Positions 7,424 to 15,965 of a stretch of 33,214 bases of DNA are shown here, one piece after another (position 1 is the first letter of the stretch; each line of letters opens with the position of its first letter). This stretch comes from an uncultured Clostridia bacterium (GTDB taxonomy: Bacteria; Bacillota; Clostridia; TANB77; CAG-508): positions 1-33,214 of the forward strand of contig CAQYCU010000011.1 of assembly GCA_948919095.1 (NCBI GenBank), in the 5' to 3' direction. The notes beneath the pieces were generated by a model. The model had not been told where the DNA came from, searched no databases, and saw only the letters and a program-made list of their open reading frames with translations. A program made the position numbers and the translations under genes.

Positions 7424-8104
7424 ATGCATAAAATACTTATAGTTGAAGATGATGAAAAACTAAGAGGTGAACTTGAAATATTTTTGAACAATAATGGATA
7501 TAAAGCAGAGAGCCTAACAAAGTTTGACAACACTATAAATGATATATTAAATATAAATCCTAGTGTTGTTTTATTAGATATAAATTTACCAAATGTAGAT
7601 GGGGAATATATTTGCAAAGAAATTAGAAAGCAATCAGATATAGGAATAATAATTGTAACTAGTAGAGATAATGAATTAGACGAATTAGTATCAATAAACT
7701 ATGGAGCAGACCACTACATAACAAAACCATTTAATATTCATATACTACTTGCAAAAATAAATTCATTACTAAGACGAACAAACAGTAATATTGTAAAAGA
7801 CAAAATTGATGCAAAGGACTTTGTTTTGAATATATCAAATAGCACAATAATGAAAAATGATAAAGTAATTGAGTTAACAAAAAATGAGTATAGAATTTTA
7901 AAATATCTACTTGAAAATAGAGGGAAAATTATTTCACGAGAAGAAATAATGGACTGTTTGTGGGAAAGTGAAAGTTTTATAGATGACAACACATTAAGTG
8001 TAAATATTACAAGGCTTAGAAATAAATTAGAAGAACTTGGACTAAAAGATATAATCGAAACTAGAAAAGGACAAGGCTATATGCTAAAGGGAGAGTTAGT
8101 ATGA
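7424..8104 (+). CDS. bceR: BceR-like response regulator (OmpR family)
   Basis: A 226-residue two-component response regulator. The receiver domain has the acidic pair Asp9-Asp10, the phosphoacceptor Asp52 in VVLLDINLP and the conserved Lys101 in ITKPF. The C-terminal half is an OmpR-type winged helix (LTKNEYRILKYLLENRGKIISREEI, LSVNITRLRNKLEELG, ETRKGQGY). The start has AGGAAG upstream. It overlaps bceS by ATGA. The order regulator, intramembrane kinase, ABC ATPase, FtsX-like permease is the Bce module, which senses and removes cell-wall-active peptide antibiotics such as bacitracin. Matching inverted repeats lie before this gene and before bceA. Confidence 0.93.
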   Translation: MHKILIVEDDEKLRGELEIFLNNNGYKAESLTKFDNTINDILNINPSVVLLDINLPNVDGEYICKEIRKQSDIGIIIVTSRDNELDELVSINYGADHYITKPFNIHILLAKINSLLRRTNSNIVKDKIDAKDFVLNISNSTIMKNDKVIELTKNEYRILKYLLENRGKIISREEIMDCLWESESFIDDNTLSVNITRLRNKLEELGLKDIIETRKGQGYMLKGELV

Positions 8105-9120
8105 ATGTAAAAAAATTTTTTCATGATAAAATGGTAGGAATTCTACTTATGATATTTGTATTAGGAACAATTGAAATATTTTTAATTCCATATCAATATG
8201 GTATATTTATAAAAATATATATTCCTATAAGTATTTTATTATTTTACATAGTTACATTAACGATAGAATATTTTACAAAAAAGCAATATTATAATAATTT
8301 TGAAGATACATTAAATGAACTAGAAGATAAATACTTAATTAGTGAAATTGTAAAAGAGCCAGATTTTATAGAAGGTAAAATATTAAGAAATTCATTAGAG
8401 AAAATAAACAAATCAATGATTGAGAATGTAAACCAATACAAATATATACAAGAGGATTATAAAGATTATATAGAGTTATGGATACATGAAATAAAGATAC
8501 CAATATCAGCAAGTAAAATGATAATTGAAAACAATAAAAATGAAGTTACAAAAAGCATTAATGAAGAGTTGAATAAAGTTGAAAACTATGTAGAACAAGC
8601 ATTATACTATGCAAGAAGTAATACAGTAGAAAAAGACTATTATGTAAAAAAAGTTAATTTGAAAGATATTGTAAACGAAAGCATTAAAAAGAACAGAAGT
8701 GTTTTAATAAATGAAAAAGTATCTATTAATATTCACGATTTAGAATTAGAAGTAAACACTGATAATAAGTGGATAGTTTTTATATTAAGCCAAATCGTTC
8801 AAAATAGTATAAAGTATAAAAAACAAGACAGAAATTTAGAGATAGAAGTGTATGGAAAAGCGTGCAAAGAAAATGTAATTTTGTATATTAAGGATAATGG
8901 CATAGGAATAAAAAAAGGAGAAATTACAAGAGTTTTTGAAAAAGGTTTTACTGGAACAAATGGTAGAATAATTGGCAAAAAATCGACTGGAATTGGACTA
9001 TATCTATGTAAGAACTTATGTAGCAAATTAGGAATTGCAATAGAGTTAAATTCAATACAAAATGAAGGAACAGAGATTAGATTAGTATTTCCAAAGGGGA
9101 GTTTTATGAACTTAATGTAA
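8101..9120 (+). CDS. bceS: BceS-like intramembrane-sensing histidine kinase
   Basis: A 339-residue sensor kinase with two N-terminal transmembrane helices (about residues 11-30 and 36-56) joined by only a few residues, so there is no extracellular sensor domain; such kinases take their signal from the BceAB transporter. The phosphorylated His129 lies in ELWIHEIKIPISASKM. The N box is ILSQIVQNSIKYK, followed by DNGIGI and the GFTGTNGR to STGIGLYLCK lid and G2 region of the ATPase domain. The start overlaps the bceR stop (ATGA), giving translational coupling. The short inverted repeat just after the stop (9131-9148) is not convincingly a terminator. Confidence 0.93.
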   Translation: MNVKKFFHDKMVGILLMIFVLGTIEIFLIPYQYGIFIKIYIPISILLFYIVTLTIEYFTKKQYYNNFEDTLNELEDKYLISEIVKEPDFIEGKILRNSLEKINKSMIENVNQYKYIQEDYKDYIELWIHEIKIPISASKMIIENNKNEVTKSINEELNKVENYVEQALYYARSNTVEKDYYVKKVNLKDIVNESIKKNRSVLINEKVSINIHDLELEVNTDNKWIVFILSQIVQNSIKYKKQDRNLEIEVYGKACKENVILYIKDNGIGIKKGEITRVFEKGFTGTNGRIIGKKSTGIGLYLCKNLCSKLGIAIELNSIQNEGTEIRLVFPKGSFMNLM

Positions 9121-9169
9121 TAAGTTCCACTTATCTGGATTTAGATAAAACTATATATTGAAAAATAAC

Positions 9170-9185
9170 CTTTCAAAAATGTAAG
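9170..9185. promoter_or_regulatory. BceR-type inverted repeat before bceAB
   Basis: CTTTCA-AAAA-TGTAAG differs from a perfect repeat at one base and has the same half-site and 4-bp centre as 7318-7333. Its centre is about 52 bp before the -10 box TATAAT (9229-9234), about 22 bp further than at the bceRS promoter, roughly two helical turns. Confidence 0.6.
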
Positions 9186-9228
9186 ACAAATGAAAGAATA
9201 ATCAATATGAAATATTAAAAAAATTTAC

Positions 9229-9234
9229 TATAAT
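9229..9234 (+). promoter_or_regulatory. -10 box of the bceAB promoter
   Basis: TATAAT at 9229-9234, 22 bp before the start codon. No consensus -35 is present. Confidence 0.5.
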
Positions 9235-9256
9235 AAAGCTTAAAGGAGGAGAAGCT

Positions 9257-10024
9257 ATGGAAAAAGTATTAGAGGTGAAGAACATAGAGAAATACTATGG
9301 AAACAAATCAAATTTAACAAAAGCCATTAATAATATTAGCTTTAATGTAGTAAAAGGTGAGTTTGTTGGAATTATGGGAGCAAGTGGTTCAGGAAAAAGT
9401 ACATTATTAAATGTAATATCAACGATTGATAGAGTAACAGCAGGACATATTATAGTTAATGGGGAAGATATAACTAAACTAAAAGGAAATAAGCTAAACA
9501 AATTTAGAAGAGAAGAATTAGGATTTATTTTTCAAGACTTTAATTTATTAGATACACTAACAGCGTTTGAAAACATAGCACTAGCACTAACAATTCAAAA
9601 GGTAAATTCAAAAGAAATTGAAAAAAGAGTATATGACATAGCTAATAAACTAGGAATAAAAGAGATTTTAAAAAAATATCCATATCAAGTATCAGGTGGA
9701 CAAAAACAAAGAATTGCATCAGCAAGAGCAATAATAACAAATCCCAAACTGGTACTAGCAGATGAGCCAACAGGAGCACTAGACAGCAAATCAGCAAGGC
9801 AATTATTAGAGAATTTTGAATTTTTAAATAAAAATATGAATGCAACCATATTAATGGTAACACATGATGCTTTCACAGCTAGTTATGCAAATAGAATCTT
9901 ATTTATTAAAGACGGAAAGATTTTCAATGAAATTATAAAGGGAAATGACACAAGAAAACAATTCTTTGAAAAAATAATAGAAGTTCAAACATTACTTGGA
10001 GGTGATTTAAACAATGTTATTTAA
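9257..10024 (+). CDS. bceA: BceA-like ABC transporter ATPase
   Basis: A 255-residue ABC ATPase of the MacB/LolD/BceA group. Walker A is GASGSGKST (41-49), the Q-loop is FIFQDFNLL, the signature is SGGQKQR and Walker B with its extension is LVLADEPTGALD; the H-loop is MVTHD. It powers the membrane partner BceB, whose start codon lies 11 bases inside the end of this gene. AAAGGAGG sits upstream of the ATG and a BceR-type site lies before the promoter, so expression is probably induced by peptide antibiotics through BceRS. Confidence 0.94.
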   Translation: MEKVLEVKNIEKYYGNKSNLTKAINNISFNVVKGEFVGIMGASGSGKSTLLNVISTIDRVTAGHIIVNGEDITKLKGNKLNKFRREELGFIFQDFNLLDTLTAFENIALALTIQKVNSKEIEKRVYDIANKLGIKEILKKYPYQVSGGQKQRIASARAIITNPKLVLADEPTGALDSKSARQLLENFEFLNKNMNATILMVTHDAFTASYANRILFIKDGKIFNEIIKGNDTRKQFFEKIIEVQTLLGGDLNNVI

Positions 10025-12101
10025 ATTATCTTTCAACAATATGAAAAAAAGTATAAAAGATTATAGTATATACTTTTTAACATTAGTATTAGGTGTTGCA
10101 ATCTTTTATATGTTCAACTCAATCGATAGTCAACAAGCAATGTTACAAGTATCACAATCACAAAGAGAAATTATAAAATTAATGATAACAATGCTTGGTT
10201 ATATATCAATATTTGTTGCATTTGTACTAGGACTTTTAATTGTATATGCAAATAATTTCTTGATAAACAGACGTAAAAAAGAATTTGGAATTTACATGAC
10301 ACTCGGAATGGGCAAGAGGCAGATATCAAAAATAATAATCATGGAAACAATATTTATTGGGATAATTTCATTAATAGTTGGTTTAGTTGTTGGTATATTT
10401 GCTTCACAGTTTATGTCAATATTGGTTGCGAAAATGTTTGAAGCGGATATGAGTAGTTTTCAATTTGTATTTTCGAAAGAAGCATGTATAAAAACATGCA
10501 TATACTTTGCTGTAATGTATGTAGCAGTAATGTTTTTCAACACATTTACAGTATCAAGATATAAACTAATAAATTTATTAAATGCAGAAAAGAAAAACGA
10601 AAAGATAAAAATGAAAAATCCTTTTCTATGCATATTAGTATTTTTAGGAGCAAGTACAATGCTTGGGTATGCCTATTGGAAAGTAACTGCTGATGCATCA
10701 TCAATAACAACAGCTGATAAAATATTACCACCAATACTTATGGGTGTTGCTAGTACAATATTAATTTTCTGGTCACTATCAGGCTTTATAATACACGTTG
10801 TTCAAAGAATGAAAAACACATATTATAATGGAACAAATATGTTTGTACTAAGGCAGATAAATAATAAAATTAATACAATGGTAGCAAGTATGAGCATAAT
10901 TTGTTTAATGCTATTCATGACAATTTCAGTACTTTCATCAAGCTTAGCATTACGTAATACAATGCAAAGAGAGTTAGTAGAAATGACACCAGTAGACTTA
11001 AACCTATATAAAACAGCTAATTTACCAGAAACATATATGAAATATAACGTAAAGAAAAAATCAACAAGAGAACAAAGAGAAGATTCAAAAATACCAATAA
11101 CACAAACTTTAAAAAATAATGGATTAGATATAAATGTTTTAAAGGATATTATTGAAATATCAACATATACAAGTGATGATTTAACTTTAGGTAAATTTTT
11201 TGGAAGCAAATATGAAGAGATAAAACAAGAATACCCAATGCTTAATTATGATATAGCAGAAGAGATTATAAAAATCTCAGATTACAATAAAATTGCAAAA
11301 TTATATGGAATAGAAGAGTACACATTAAATGATAACGAATACATTTTACTTTGTGATTTTAAAAGTCAAATTGAAATAAGAAACAGAGCTTTAGAAAGTG
11401 GAAATATTTTAACAATTGCAAATAAAAAATATAAATCAAAATACAATGAATGCAAAGATGGATTTGTGGTAATGTCAACCAGTCATACAAATACAGGAAT
11501 TATATTAGTTCCAGATAATTGTCCATTAACGGAAGAAATGAAAGAAAGACATTTTTTAGCTGCTAATTATAATGCAAACACTGAAGAAGAAAAAGAAAAA
11601 ATAGAAGTTATATTTTCAAGTGGAGATTCAGGGCTAATACAAAGTCTAGACAGCAAGGGAATAGAAATAGATGGTATGACTAAGATAAGTATTATGGAAT
11701 CAAGTGTAGGAATAGCAACAATAGTAACATTTATAGCAATTTACTTAGGAGTAATATTCTTAATTGCAAGCTCAGCTATATTAGCATTAAAACAACTAAC
11801 AGACGCATCAGACAATAAACAAAGATATACAATTTTAAGAAAAATAGGCTGTGATGAAAAAATGATTAACAAATCATTATTTAGGCAAATTGGAATATTC
11901 TTTGGAATTCCACTAGTACTTGCAATTATACATTCTATATTTGGAATACAATTTGCAATAACAATAATGTCAGGACTAGCAAGTAAAGAAGACTTACTAC
12001 CATCAGCAATTGCAACAGTAATTATCATAGGCATAATTTATGGAGCATATTTTATTGCAACATACCTAGGAAGTAAAAACATTATTAAAGAAGAAAGATA
12101 A
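10014..12101 (+). CDS. bceB: BceB-like FtsX-family permease
   Basis: A 695-residue membrane protein: one N-terminal helix (SIYFLTLVLGVAIFYMFNS), FtsX-like groups of helices near residues 55-185 and 220-310, a large extracytoplasmic domain of about 250 residues (roughly 310-560), and a final three-helix FtsX bundle (IVTFIAIYLGVIFLIASSAILALKQL to the end). This is the BceB/YxdM/PsdB layout, in which the big outer domain contacts the peptide or its lipid target and signals to BceS. The start overlaps bceA by 11 bases. Length fits the family (about 640-700). Confidence 0.92.
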   Translation: MLFKLSFNNMKKSIKDYSIYFLTLVLGVAIFYMFNSIDSQQAMLQVSQSQREIIKLMITMLGYISIFVAFVLGLLIVYANNFLINRRKKEFGIYMTLGMGKRQISKIIIMETIFIGIISLIVGLVVGIFASQFMSILVAKMFEADMSSFQFVFSKEACIKTCIYFAVMYVAVMFFNTFTVSRYKLINLLNAEKKNEKIKMKNPFLCILVFLGASTMLGYAYWKVTADASSITTADKILPPILMGVASTILIFWSLSGFIIHVVQRMKNTYYNGTNMFVLRQINNKINTMVASMSIICLMLFMTISVLSSSLALRNTMQRELVEMTPVDLNLYKTANLPETYMKYNVKKKSTREQREDSKIPITQTLKNNGLDINVLKDIIEISTYTSDDLTLGKFFGSKYEEIKQEYPMLNYDIAEEIIKISDYNKIAKLYGIEEYTLNDNEYILLCDFKSQIEIRNRALESGNILTIANKKYKSKYNECKDGFVVMSTSHTNTGIILVPDNCPLTEEMKERHFLAANYNANTEEEKEKIEVIFSSGDSGLIQSLDSKGIEIDGMTKISIMESSVGIATIVTFIAIYLGVIFLIASSAILALKQLTDASDNKQRYTILRKIGCDEKMINKSLFRQIGIFFGIPLVLAIIHSIFGIQFAITIMSGLASKEDLLPSAIATVIIIGIIYGAYFIATYLGSKNIIKEER

Positions 12102-12148
12102 ACTATTATGTGCCTCTAAAAGAAGCGATAAAGAAAGGAAAATTCAGT

Positions 12149-12496
12149 ATGGAAAGTCTAAAAGATAAATTACCAATGACTATTGCAGTAATAGTAGCAA
12201 TCGCAATATGTAGTGTCGCATACTATTTTATTGAAAACTATGAAACAATATATTATACTCAAATAGATAATAGTAAAATAGAAAAAATAAATAGCACAGA
12301 TGATATGAAGTATGAATATACGCTAAAATCATACAATGCAGATGGGAAAGAAAAAGAAATAAAGTTTAAAACTAGCAGAGAATTAAGAGAAAAAGCATAT
12401 TTGAAGCTTGAAGTGAGAACATTTGGTGTACACTCATGGGAAGAAGTGCAAGAGGGAGAACTTCCAAGTAGAGTATATGAAAAAATAAAAAAGTGA
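12149..12496 (+). CDS. YxeA-like small exported protein (DUF1093)
   Basis: A 115-residue protein with an N-terminal hydrophobic anchor (MTIAVIVAIAICSVAYYFI) and a small extracytoplasmic domain. The segment YYTQIDNSKIEK, then YEYTLKSYNADGKEKEIKFKTSRELREKAYLKLEV and SWEEVQEGELPSRV match the YxeA/DUF1093 family, an OB-like fold often encoded beside Bce-type transporters (as yxeA next to yxdLM in Bacillus subtilis). A GTG at 12110 is in frame, but ATG 12149 has AAAGGA nine bases upstream and gives a sensible signal segment. The gene follows bceB closely and is probably the last gene of that operon. Its biochemical role is unknown. Confidence 0.82.
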   Translation: MESLKDKLPMTIAVIVAIAICSVAYYFIENYETIYYTQIDNSKIEKINSTDDMKYEYTLKSYNADGKEKEIKFKTSRELREKAYLKLEVRTFGVHSWEEVQEGELPSRVYEKIKK

Positions 12497-12517
12497 TAAC
12501 CTTTAATGTCTTATTTT

Positions 12518-12530
12518 CGTAAGGCTTACG
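12518..12530. other. 13-bp palindrome
   Basis: CGTAAG-G-CTTACG is a perfect palindrome. Its arms resemble the CTTAC/GTAAG half-sites of the Bce inverted repeats in inverted order. It lies just after the yxeA-like stop; role unknown. Confidence 0.3.
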
Positions 12531-12542
12531 TGAATACAAAAC

Positions 12543-12573
12543 TGTGCTAATTGTAGAACAAGCAATTAGCACA
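12543..12573. terminator. Strong hairpin after the Bce operon
   Basis: TGTGCTAATTG (12543-12553) pairs perfectly over 11 bp with CAATTAGCACA (12563-12573). No T run follows on the + strand, so it is either an RNA-stability or protein-binding structure or part of a three-hairpin 3' region. Confidence 0.5.
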
Positions 12574-12618
12574 AAAGAGGAGACAAACCTAATCAATGTC
12601 TCCAGATCCCCTTTTATT
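12574..12618 (+). other. Second hairpin in the post-Bce region
   Basis: GGAGAC (12579-12584) pairs with GTCTCC (12598-12603). AAAAG before it can also pair with CTTTT after it across a bulge, followed by ATTTT, giving a weak terminator-like form. Confidence 0.35.
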
Positions 12619-12624
12619 TTCAAA

Positions 12625-12660
12625 GAGAACTACAAAAAGTAGTTCTCAATTTTTTATTAT
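12625..12660 (+). terminator. Rho-independent terminator
   Basis: GAGAACTAC (12625-12633), loop AAAAA, GTAGTTCTC (12639-12647), then AATTTTTTATT. Perfect 9-bp stem with T run. Confidence 0.85.
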
Positions 12661-12816
12661 AAAAATTTTAATGCAATATTAATTGACATTTTTGCTAATA
12701 TCATATTGACAAAAGTAAAACAAATGTAGTTAATTTAGCAACGAAAAATAGTTATAAAGTAATCAAAAGTATTGCACTTATAAGAAAAATATTATATAAT
12801 CATGGAGGAAAAATTA

Positions 12817-13223
12817 TTGAAAAATAACATTAAAGAAAAGCGCTTATTAACACCAAAGTATGATGTAATCTTTCAAGCACTATTTGGTGTAAAAGGCAGC
12901 GAAGAAATACTAGGAGAATTATTATTATTGGTCAAGAATATAGAGATGCACATACTATATGGAATATGAGAGAAGTAAGAGATACAAGTATTAATTTATT
13001 TAATGATATAGAAATACATATTGTAGAAATGCCAAAAGTATTAAAGTATAATAAAACTGATAAAAAGTTAAAAAAATGGATTGAGTTCATATTGAATCCA
13101 GAAAGCGAGGAAGCAAAAATGTCTATTCAAGAAGATACAACATTAAAAAAAGTATACACCAAATTAGAGAAGATAAGTGACGACCCATATTTACAAAGAA
13201 TAGAAGAAATAAAAAAACTGTAA
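12817..13223 (+). pseudogene. Broken Rpn-family (PD-(D/E)XK) nuclease/transposase-like gene
   Basis: A TTG start with GGAGG upstream encodes LKNNIKEKRLLTPKYDVIFQALFGVKGSEEILGELLLL, the typical N-terminus of Rpn/PDDEXK transposase-like proteins. The frame then runs into a stop at 12967-12969. In another frame the sequence continues GQEYRDAHTIWNMREVRDT and LFNDIEIHIVEMPKVLKYN, matching a later part of the same family, and ends at 13223. The central part with the catalytic PD-(D/E)XK core is missing, so this is an internal deletion plus frame change rather than a recoding site; there is no in-frame CGG. The remaining 85-residue frame could in principle be translated. Confidence 0.7.
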
Positions 13224-13242
13224 TAAAAATAGGAGGAAATAT

Positions 13243-13869
13243 ATGAAAGACAATAAAAAATTTGCAAAAATTATATTTGGAGTAGTGTGTATAATCATTG
13301 TTGCAGTATGTATTGTAATTCAAGTAGTTCTTAAGAATGAAGATAAAAAATTAGAAGAAGAAAGTAAGAAATATGAAACACTAAATATTACAACAACAAG
13401 TGGAGTAGAAATTGAAACTGAGTATATACAAATTGATAATGCAAAAATTTATATAAAAATTCCAAAGAATTTCAAACAACTAGATTATGAAACTATTACA
13501 CAAAAATATAGTGGAGAGGTACCAAGTATAGTATTTTCAAATGATGAAACAACTATAAATTTAGCAATAAGTATAACAAAAAATGAAATGAAAGACAGCC
13601 AAATTAATGAATATATAGATTATATGGAAAAAATACTAGAAAGTAATAGTGAAATAATTAATAAGTATGTTTATGAAGTTAATGGTCATAATATTGGAAA
13701 AATTGAATTAATTTCAGATGCAGCTGACACAAAAGTATACAATAATATGATATGTTTTTCATATAATGGAAATTTAATTATTGTAACATTTAATTGTACA
13801 GAAGAATTGAGAAAAGAATGGATAAATGTAGGTAAATTTATAATTGATTCATTATTCTTTAAAGAATAA
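13243..13869 (+). CDS. Membrane-anchored extracytoplasmic protein of unknown function
   Basis: A 208-residue protein with one N-terminal transmembrane helix (about residues 9-30, IIFGVVCIIIVAVCIVIQVVL), a short charged linker and a globular outer domain. The pattern of the outer domain (KIYIKIPKNFKQLDYE, IVFSNDETTINLAIS, INEYIDYMEKIL, NMICFSYNGNLIIVTFNCTEELRKEW, IIDSLFF) resembles the DcrB/PsbP-like lipoprotein fold, where a polypeptide of about 150 residues starts with an amphipathic strand after IPKNF. That resemblance is an inference from pattern. AGGAGG lies before the ATG and a 15-bp hairpin follows the stop. Confidence 0.75.
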   Translation: MKDNKKFAKIIFGVVCIIIVAVCIVIQVVLKNEDKKLEEESKKYETLNITTTSGVEIETEYIQIDNAKIYIKIPKNFKQLDYETITQKYSGEVPSIVFSNDETTINLAISITKNEMKDSQINEYIDYMEKILESNSEIINKYVYEVNGHNIGKIELISDAADTKVYNNMICFSYNGNLIIVTFNCTEELRKEWINVGKFIIDSLFFKE

Positions 13870-13870
13870 A

Positions 13871-13912
13871 ACAAAAGCAGATAATTAGTTGAAAATTATC
13901 TGCTTTTGTGAT
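13871..13912 (+). terminator. Perfect 15-bp hairpin
   Basis: ACAAAAGCAGATAAT (13871-13885) pairs exactly with 13895-13909 around a 9-nt loop. The right arm itself supplies the TTTT tract. It could act in both directions. Confidence 0.75.
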
Positions 13913-13940
13913 AATATGAGGAAAAAGCAAGGAGATATTT

Positions 13941-14732
13941 ATGAGCAAGTTTACTAGAGCAATGAGAAAAAAACATGAAGAAACCAATAAAAAATCGATT
14001 GCAATTTATCTATTATTAAGAGTTTTAGTTATTATAAGTATGATAGTACAAATACTAATGGGCAATATTTCAAATGTATGCATGTGTATATTAGCATTAG
14101 TTTTATTCACAATACCAACATTAATTTCAGAAAAATTTAAGATAGGAATTCCATCATTATTAGAAGCAATAATTTATTTATTCATTTATTCAACAGCAAT
14201 ACTTGGGGAGATAAATAACTTTTATGGAATAATACCATTTTGGGACACAATGTTACATACTCTAAACGGATTTTTATGTGCAGGAATTGGCTTTTCATTA
14301 GTTGATTTATTAAATCAAAATAGCAAATCATTATCATTATCACCACTATATATAGCATTAGTTGCATTCTGTTTTTCAATGACAGTAGGAATACTATGGG
14401 AGTTTTTCGAGTTTTCAGCAGACAATGTACTTAAACTTGATATGCAAAAAGATAGAATAGTTTCAAACATTTATACAGTAGAATTAAATCCAGAAGGAAA
14501 AAATAAGCCTGTTAGAATAAAAGACATAGAAAAGACAGAAATTTATTCAAAAGATGGAAGTATTACAGTAATCGAAAATGGATATTTAGATATAGGTCTT
14601 ATTGATACAATGAAAGATTTATTTGTAAACTTTATAGGAGCCGTTGTATTTAGTGTTATTGGATTTTTGTATGTTCAAAATAGAGAGAAGTATAAATTTG
14701 CTCAAGGATTTATACCAACTAAAAATGAATAA
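13941..14732 (+). CDS. Multi-pass membrane protein, DUF2238/YjdF-like
   Basis: A 263-residue membrane protein with about six hydrophobic helices in the first 160 residues and one near the C-terminus (LFVNFIGAVVFSVIGFLYV). The segments IPFWDTMLHTLNGFLCAGIGFSLVDLL and AFCFSMTVGILWEFFEFSAD resemble the conserved WD-hLH and E-hhE patterns of the DUF2238/YjdF membrane family, whose function is unknown. A soluble loop of about 55 residues separates the last helix. AAGGAG lies before the ATG. The next gene starts 21 bases after the stop and is probably cotranscribed. Confidence 0.7.
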   Translation: MSKFTRAMRKKHEETNKKSIAIYLLLRVLVIISMIVQILMGNISNVCMCILALVLFTIPTLISEKFKIGIPSLLEAIIYLFIYSTAILGEINNFYGIIPFWDTMLHTLNGFLCAGIGFSLVDLLNQNSKSLSLSPLYIALVAFCFSMTVGILWEFFEFSADNVLKLDMQKDRIVSNIYTVELNPEGKNKPVRIKDIEKTEIYSKDGSITVIENGYLDIGLIDTMKDLFVNFIGAVVFSVIGFLYVQNREKYKFAQGFIPTKNE

Positions 14733-14753
14733 CTAAAATTGGGAGAAGACAAA

Positions 14754-15866
14754 ATGATAAAAGAAGAAATTATAAAGCAATTTCAAATTAGTGGAGAGTT
14801 AAAATTAATAAAACCTCTACCAACAGGGAATATCCATAGAACTTATGTTGCAACATATGATGAAAATGGAAAAGAAAATAAATATTTAGTTCAACAAATA
14901 AATAACTATGTATTTAAAAATCCTTATGAAGTTATGGATAACATTGAAGGAATTACAACACATATTCAAAATGAATTGAAAAGACAAAATGATAACAAAC
15001 ATAAAGTTCTTAATGTAATTGAAACAATAGATAATAGAAATATGTTAGTATGTAAAAATGAAGAGGGAATAGAAGAATTTTACAGAGTTTATAATTTTAT
15101 AGAAAACACTATTTCTTATAATACAACTAAAGACCCCAAAATTGTTAGAACAGCTGGAAAAGCATTTGGAAATTTTCAAAAGTTATTAAATAACTATTCA
15201 ATAGAAACATTAAATGAAACGATAATAGATTTTCACAATACTAAAAATAGATTAAAAACATTTGAAAAAGATATAAAAGAAGATTACGCAAAAAGAGTAC
15301 AAAGTGTGGAAAAAGAAATCAGATTTATATTAGATAGGAAAGATATATGCAGTATGATTGTAGACAAACTAGAAAGCAGAGAAATTCCATATAGAGTCAC
15401 ACACAATGATACAAAAGTAAATAATGTTATGTTTGACAGCAGTAGTAATGACTTTATAGCTGTTGTCGACCTTGATACAGTAATGAGGGGAAGCGGATTA
15501 TATGACTATGGAGATGGAATAAGGTCGGCCTCAGCTAATGTATTTGAAGATGAAAAAGACTTGGACAAAGTTTATTTAATAAATGAATTATTTGAAAGTT
15601 ACACTGATGGATATTTAAGCGAACTTGCACCATATATGAACAATGAAGAAATAAATTTGATGGGACAATCAATAAGAATAATAACACTAGAACTTGCAAT
15701 GCGATTTTTAAATGATTATATAAATGGTGATAAATATTTTAAATGCAATTATGAAACACATAACTTAGACAGAGCACGAAATCAACTAAAATTAGTTGAA
15801 GATATAGAAAGCAAAATGGAATATATTAATTCATATATAAATAAAAACTATAAAAAGTATTGTTAA
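14754..15866 (+). CDS. NahK-like sugar kinase / aminoglycoside phosphotransferase family
   Basis: A 370-residue kinase of the APH/choline-kinase fold. The N-lobe starts LPTGNIHRTYVATYD with a lysine/glutamine-rich strand (KYLVQQIN). The catalytic loop is VTHNDTKVNNVMFD (Asp219), followed by the metal-binding AVVDLDTVMRGSGLYDYGDGIR. The HND-K-N and D-DT patterns plus DYGDGIR match the N-acetylhexosamine 1-kinase (NahK) group rather than antibiotic kinases, so phosphorylation of a host-derived amino sugar is likely but not proven. A TTG at 14739 is in frame; ATG 14754 with GGGAGAA upstream is the better start. Confidence 0.78.
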   Translation: MIKEEIIKQFQISGELKLIKPLPTGNIHRTYVATYDENGKENKYLVQQINNYVFKNPYEVMDNIEGITTHIQNELKRQNDNKHKVLNVIETIDNRNMLVCKNEEGIEEFYRVYNFIENTISYNTTKDPKIVRTAGKAFGNFQKLLNNYSIETLNETIIDFHNTKNRLKTFEKDIKEDYAKRVQSVEKEIRFILDRKDICSMIVDKLESREIPYRVTHNDTKVNNVMFDSSSNDFIAVVDLDTVMRGSGLYDYGDGIRSASANVFEDEKDLDKVYLINELFESYTDGYLSELAPYMNNEEINLMGQSIRIITLELAMRFLNDYINGDKYFKCNYETHNLDRARNQLKLVEDIESKMEYINSYINKNYKKYC

Positions 15867-15893
15867 AAATAAGCTATAAATTATGAAAATTCA

Positions 15894-15923
15894 TTGTATA
15901 AGTATTTTTTAGTATGATATAAT
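15894..15923 (+). promoter_or_regulatory. Promoter before the Ig-like protein gene
   Basis: TTGTAT at 15894-15899, 18-bp spacer, TATAAT at 15918-15923, 42 bp before the ATG. Confidence 0.55.
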
Positions 15924-15965
15924 TAAAGCGAAAAATCATTGAAATATAATAGGGGAGAGTTTTAT

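Noticed and set aside
9131..9148. TTATCT/AGATAA inverted repeat after bceS as a terminator
   Set aside because: The stem has only six weak pairs and no T run follows.
12683..12711. Two TTGACA boxes as promoter for the Rpn remnant
   Set aside because: Neither has an acceptable -10 box at 16-18 bp.
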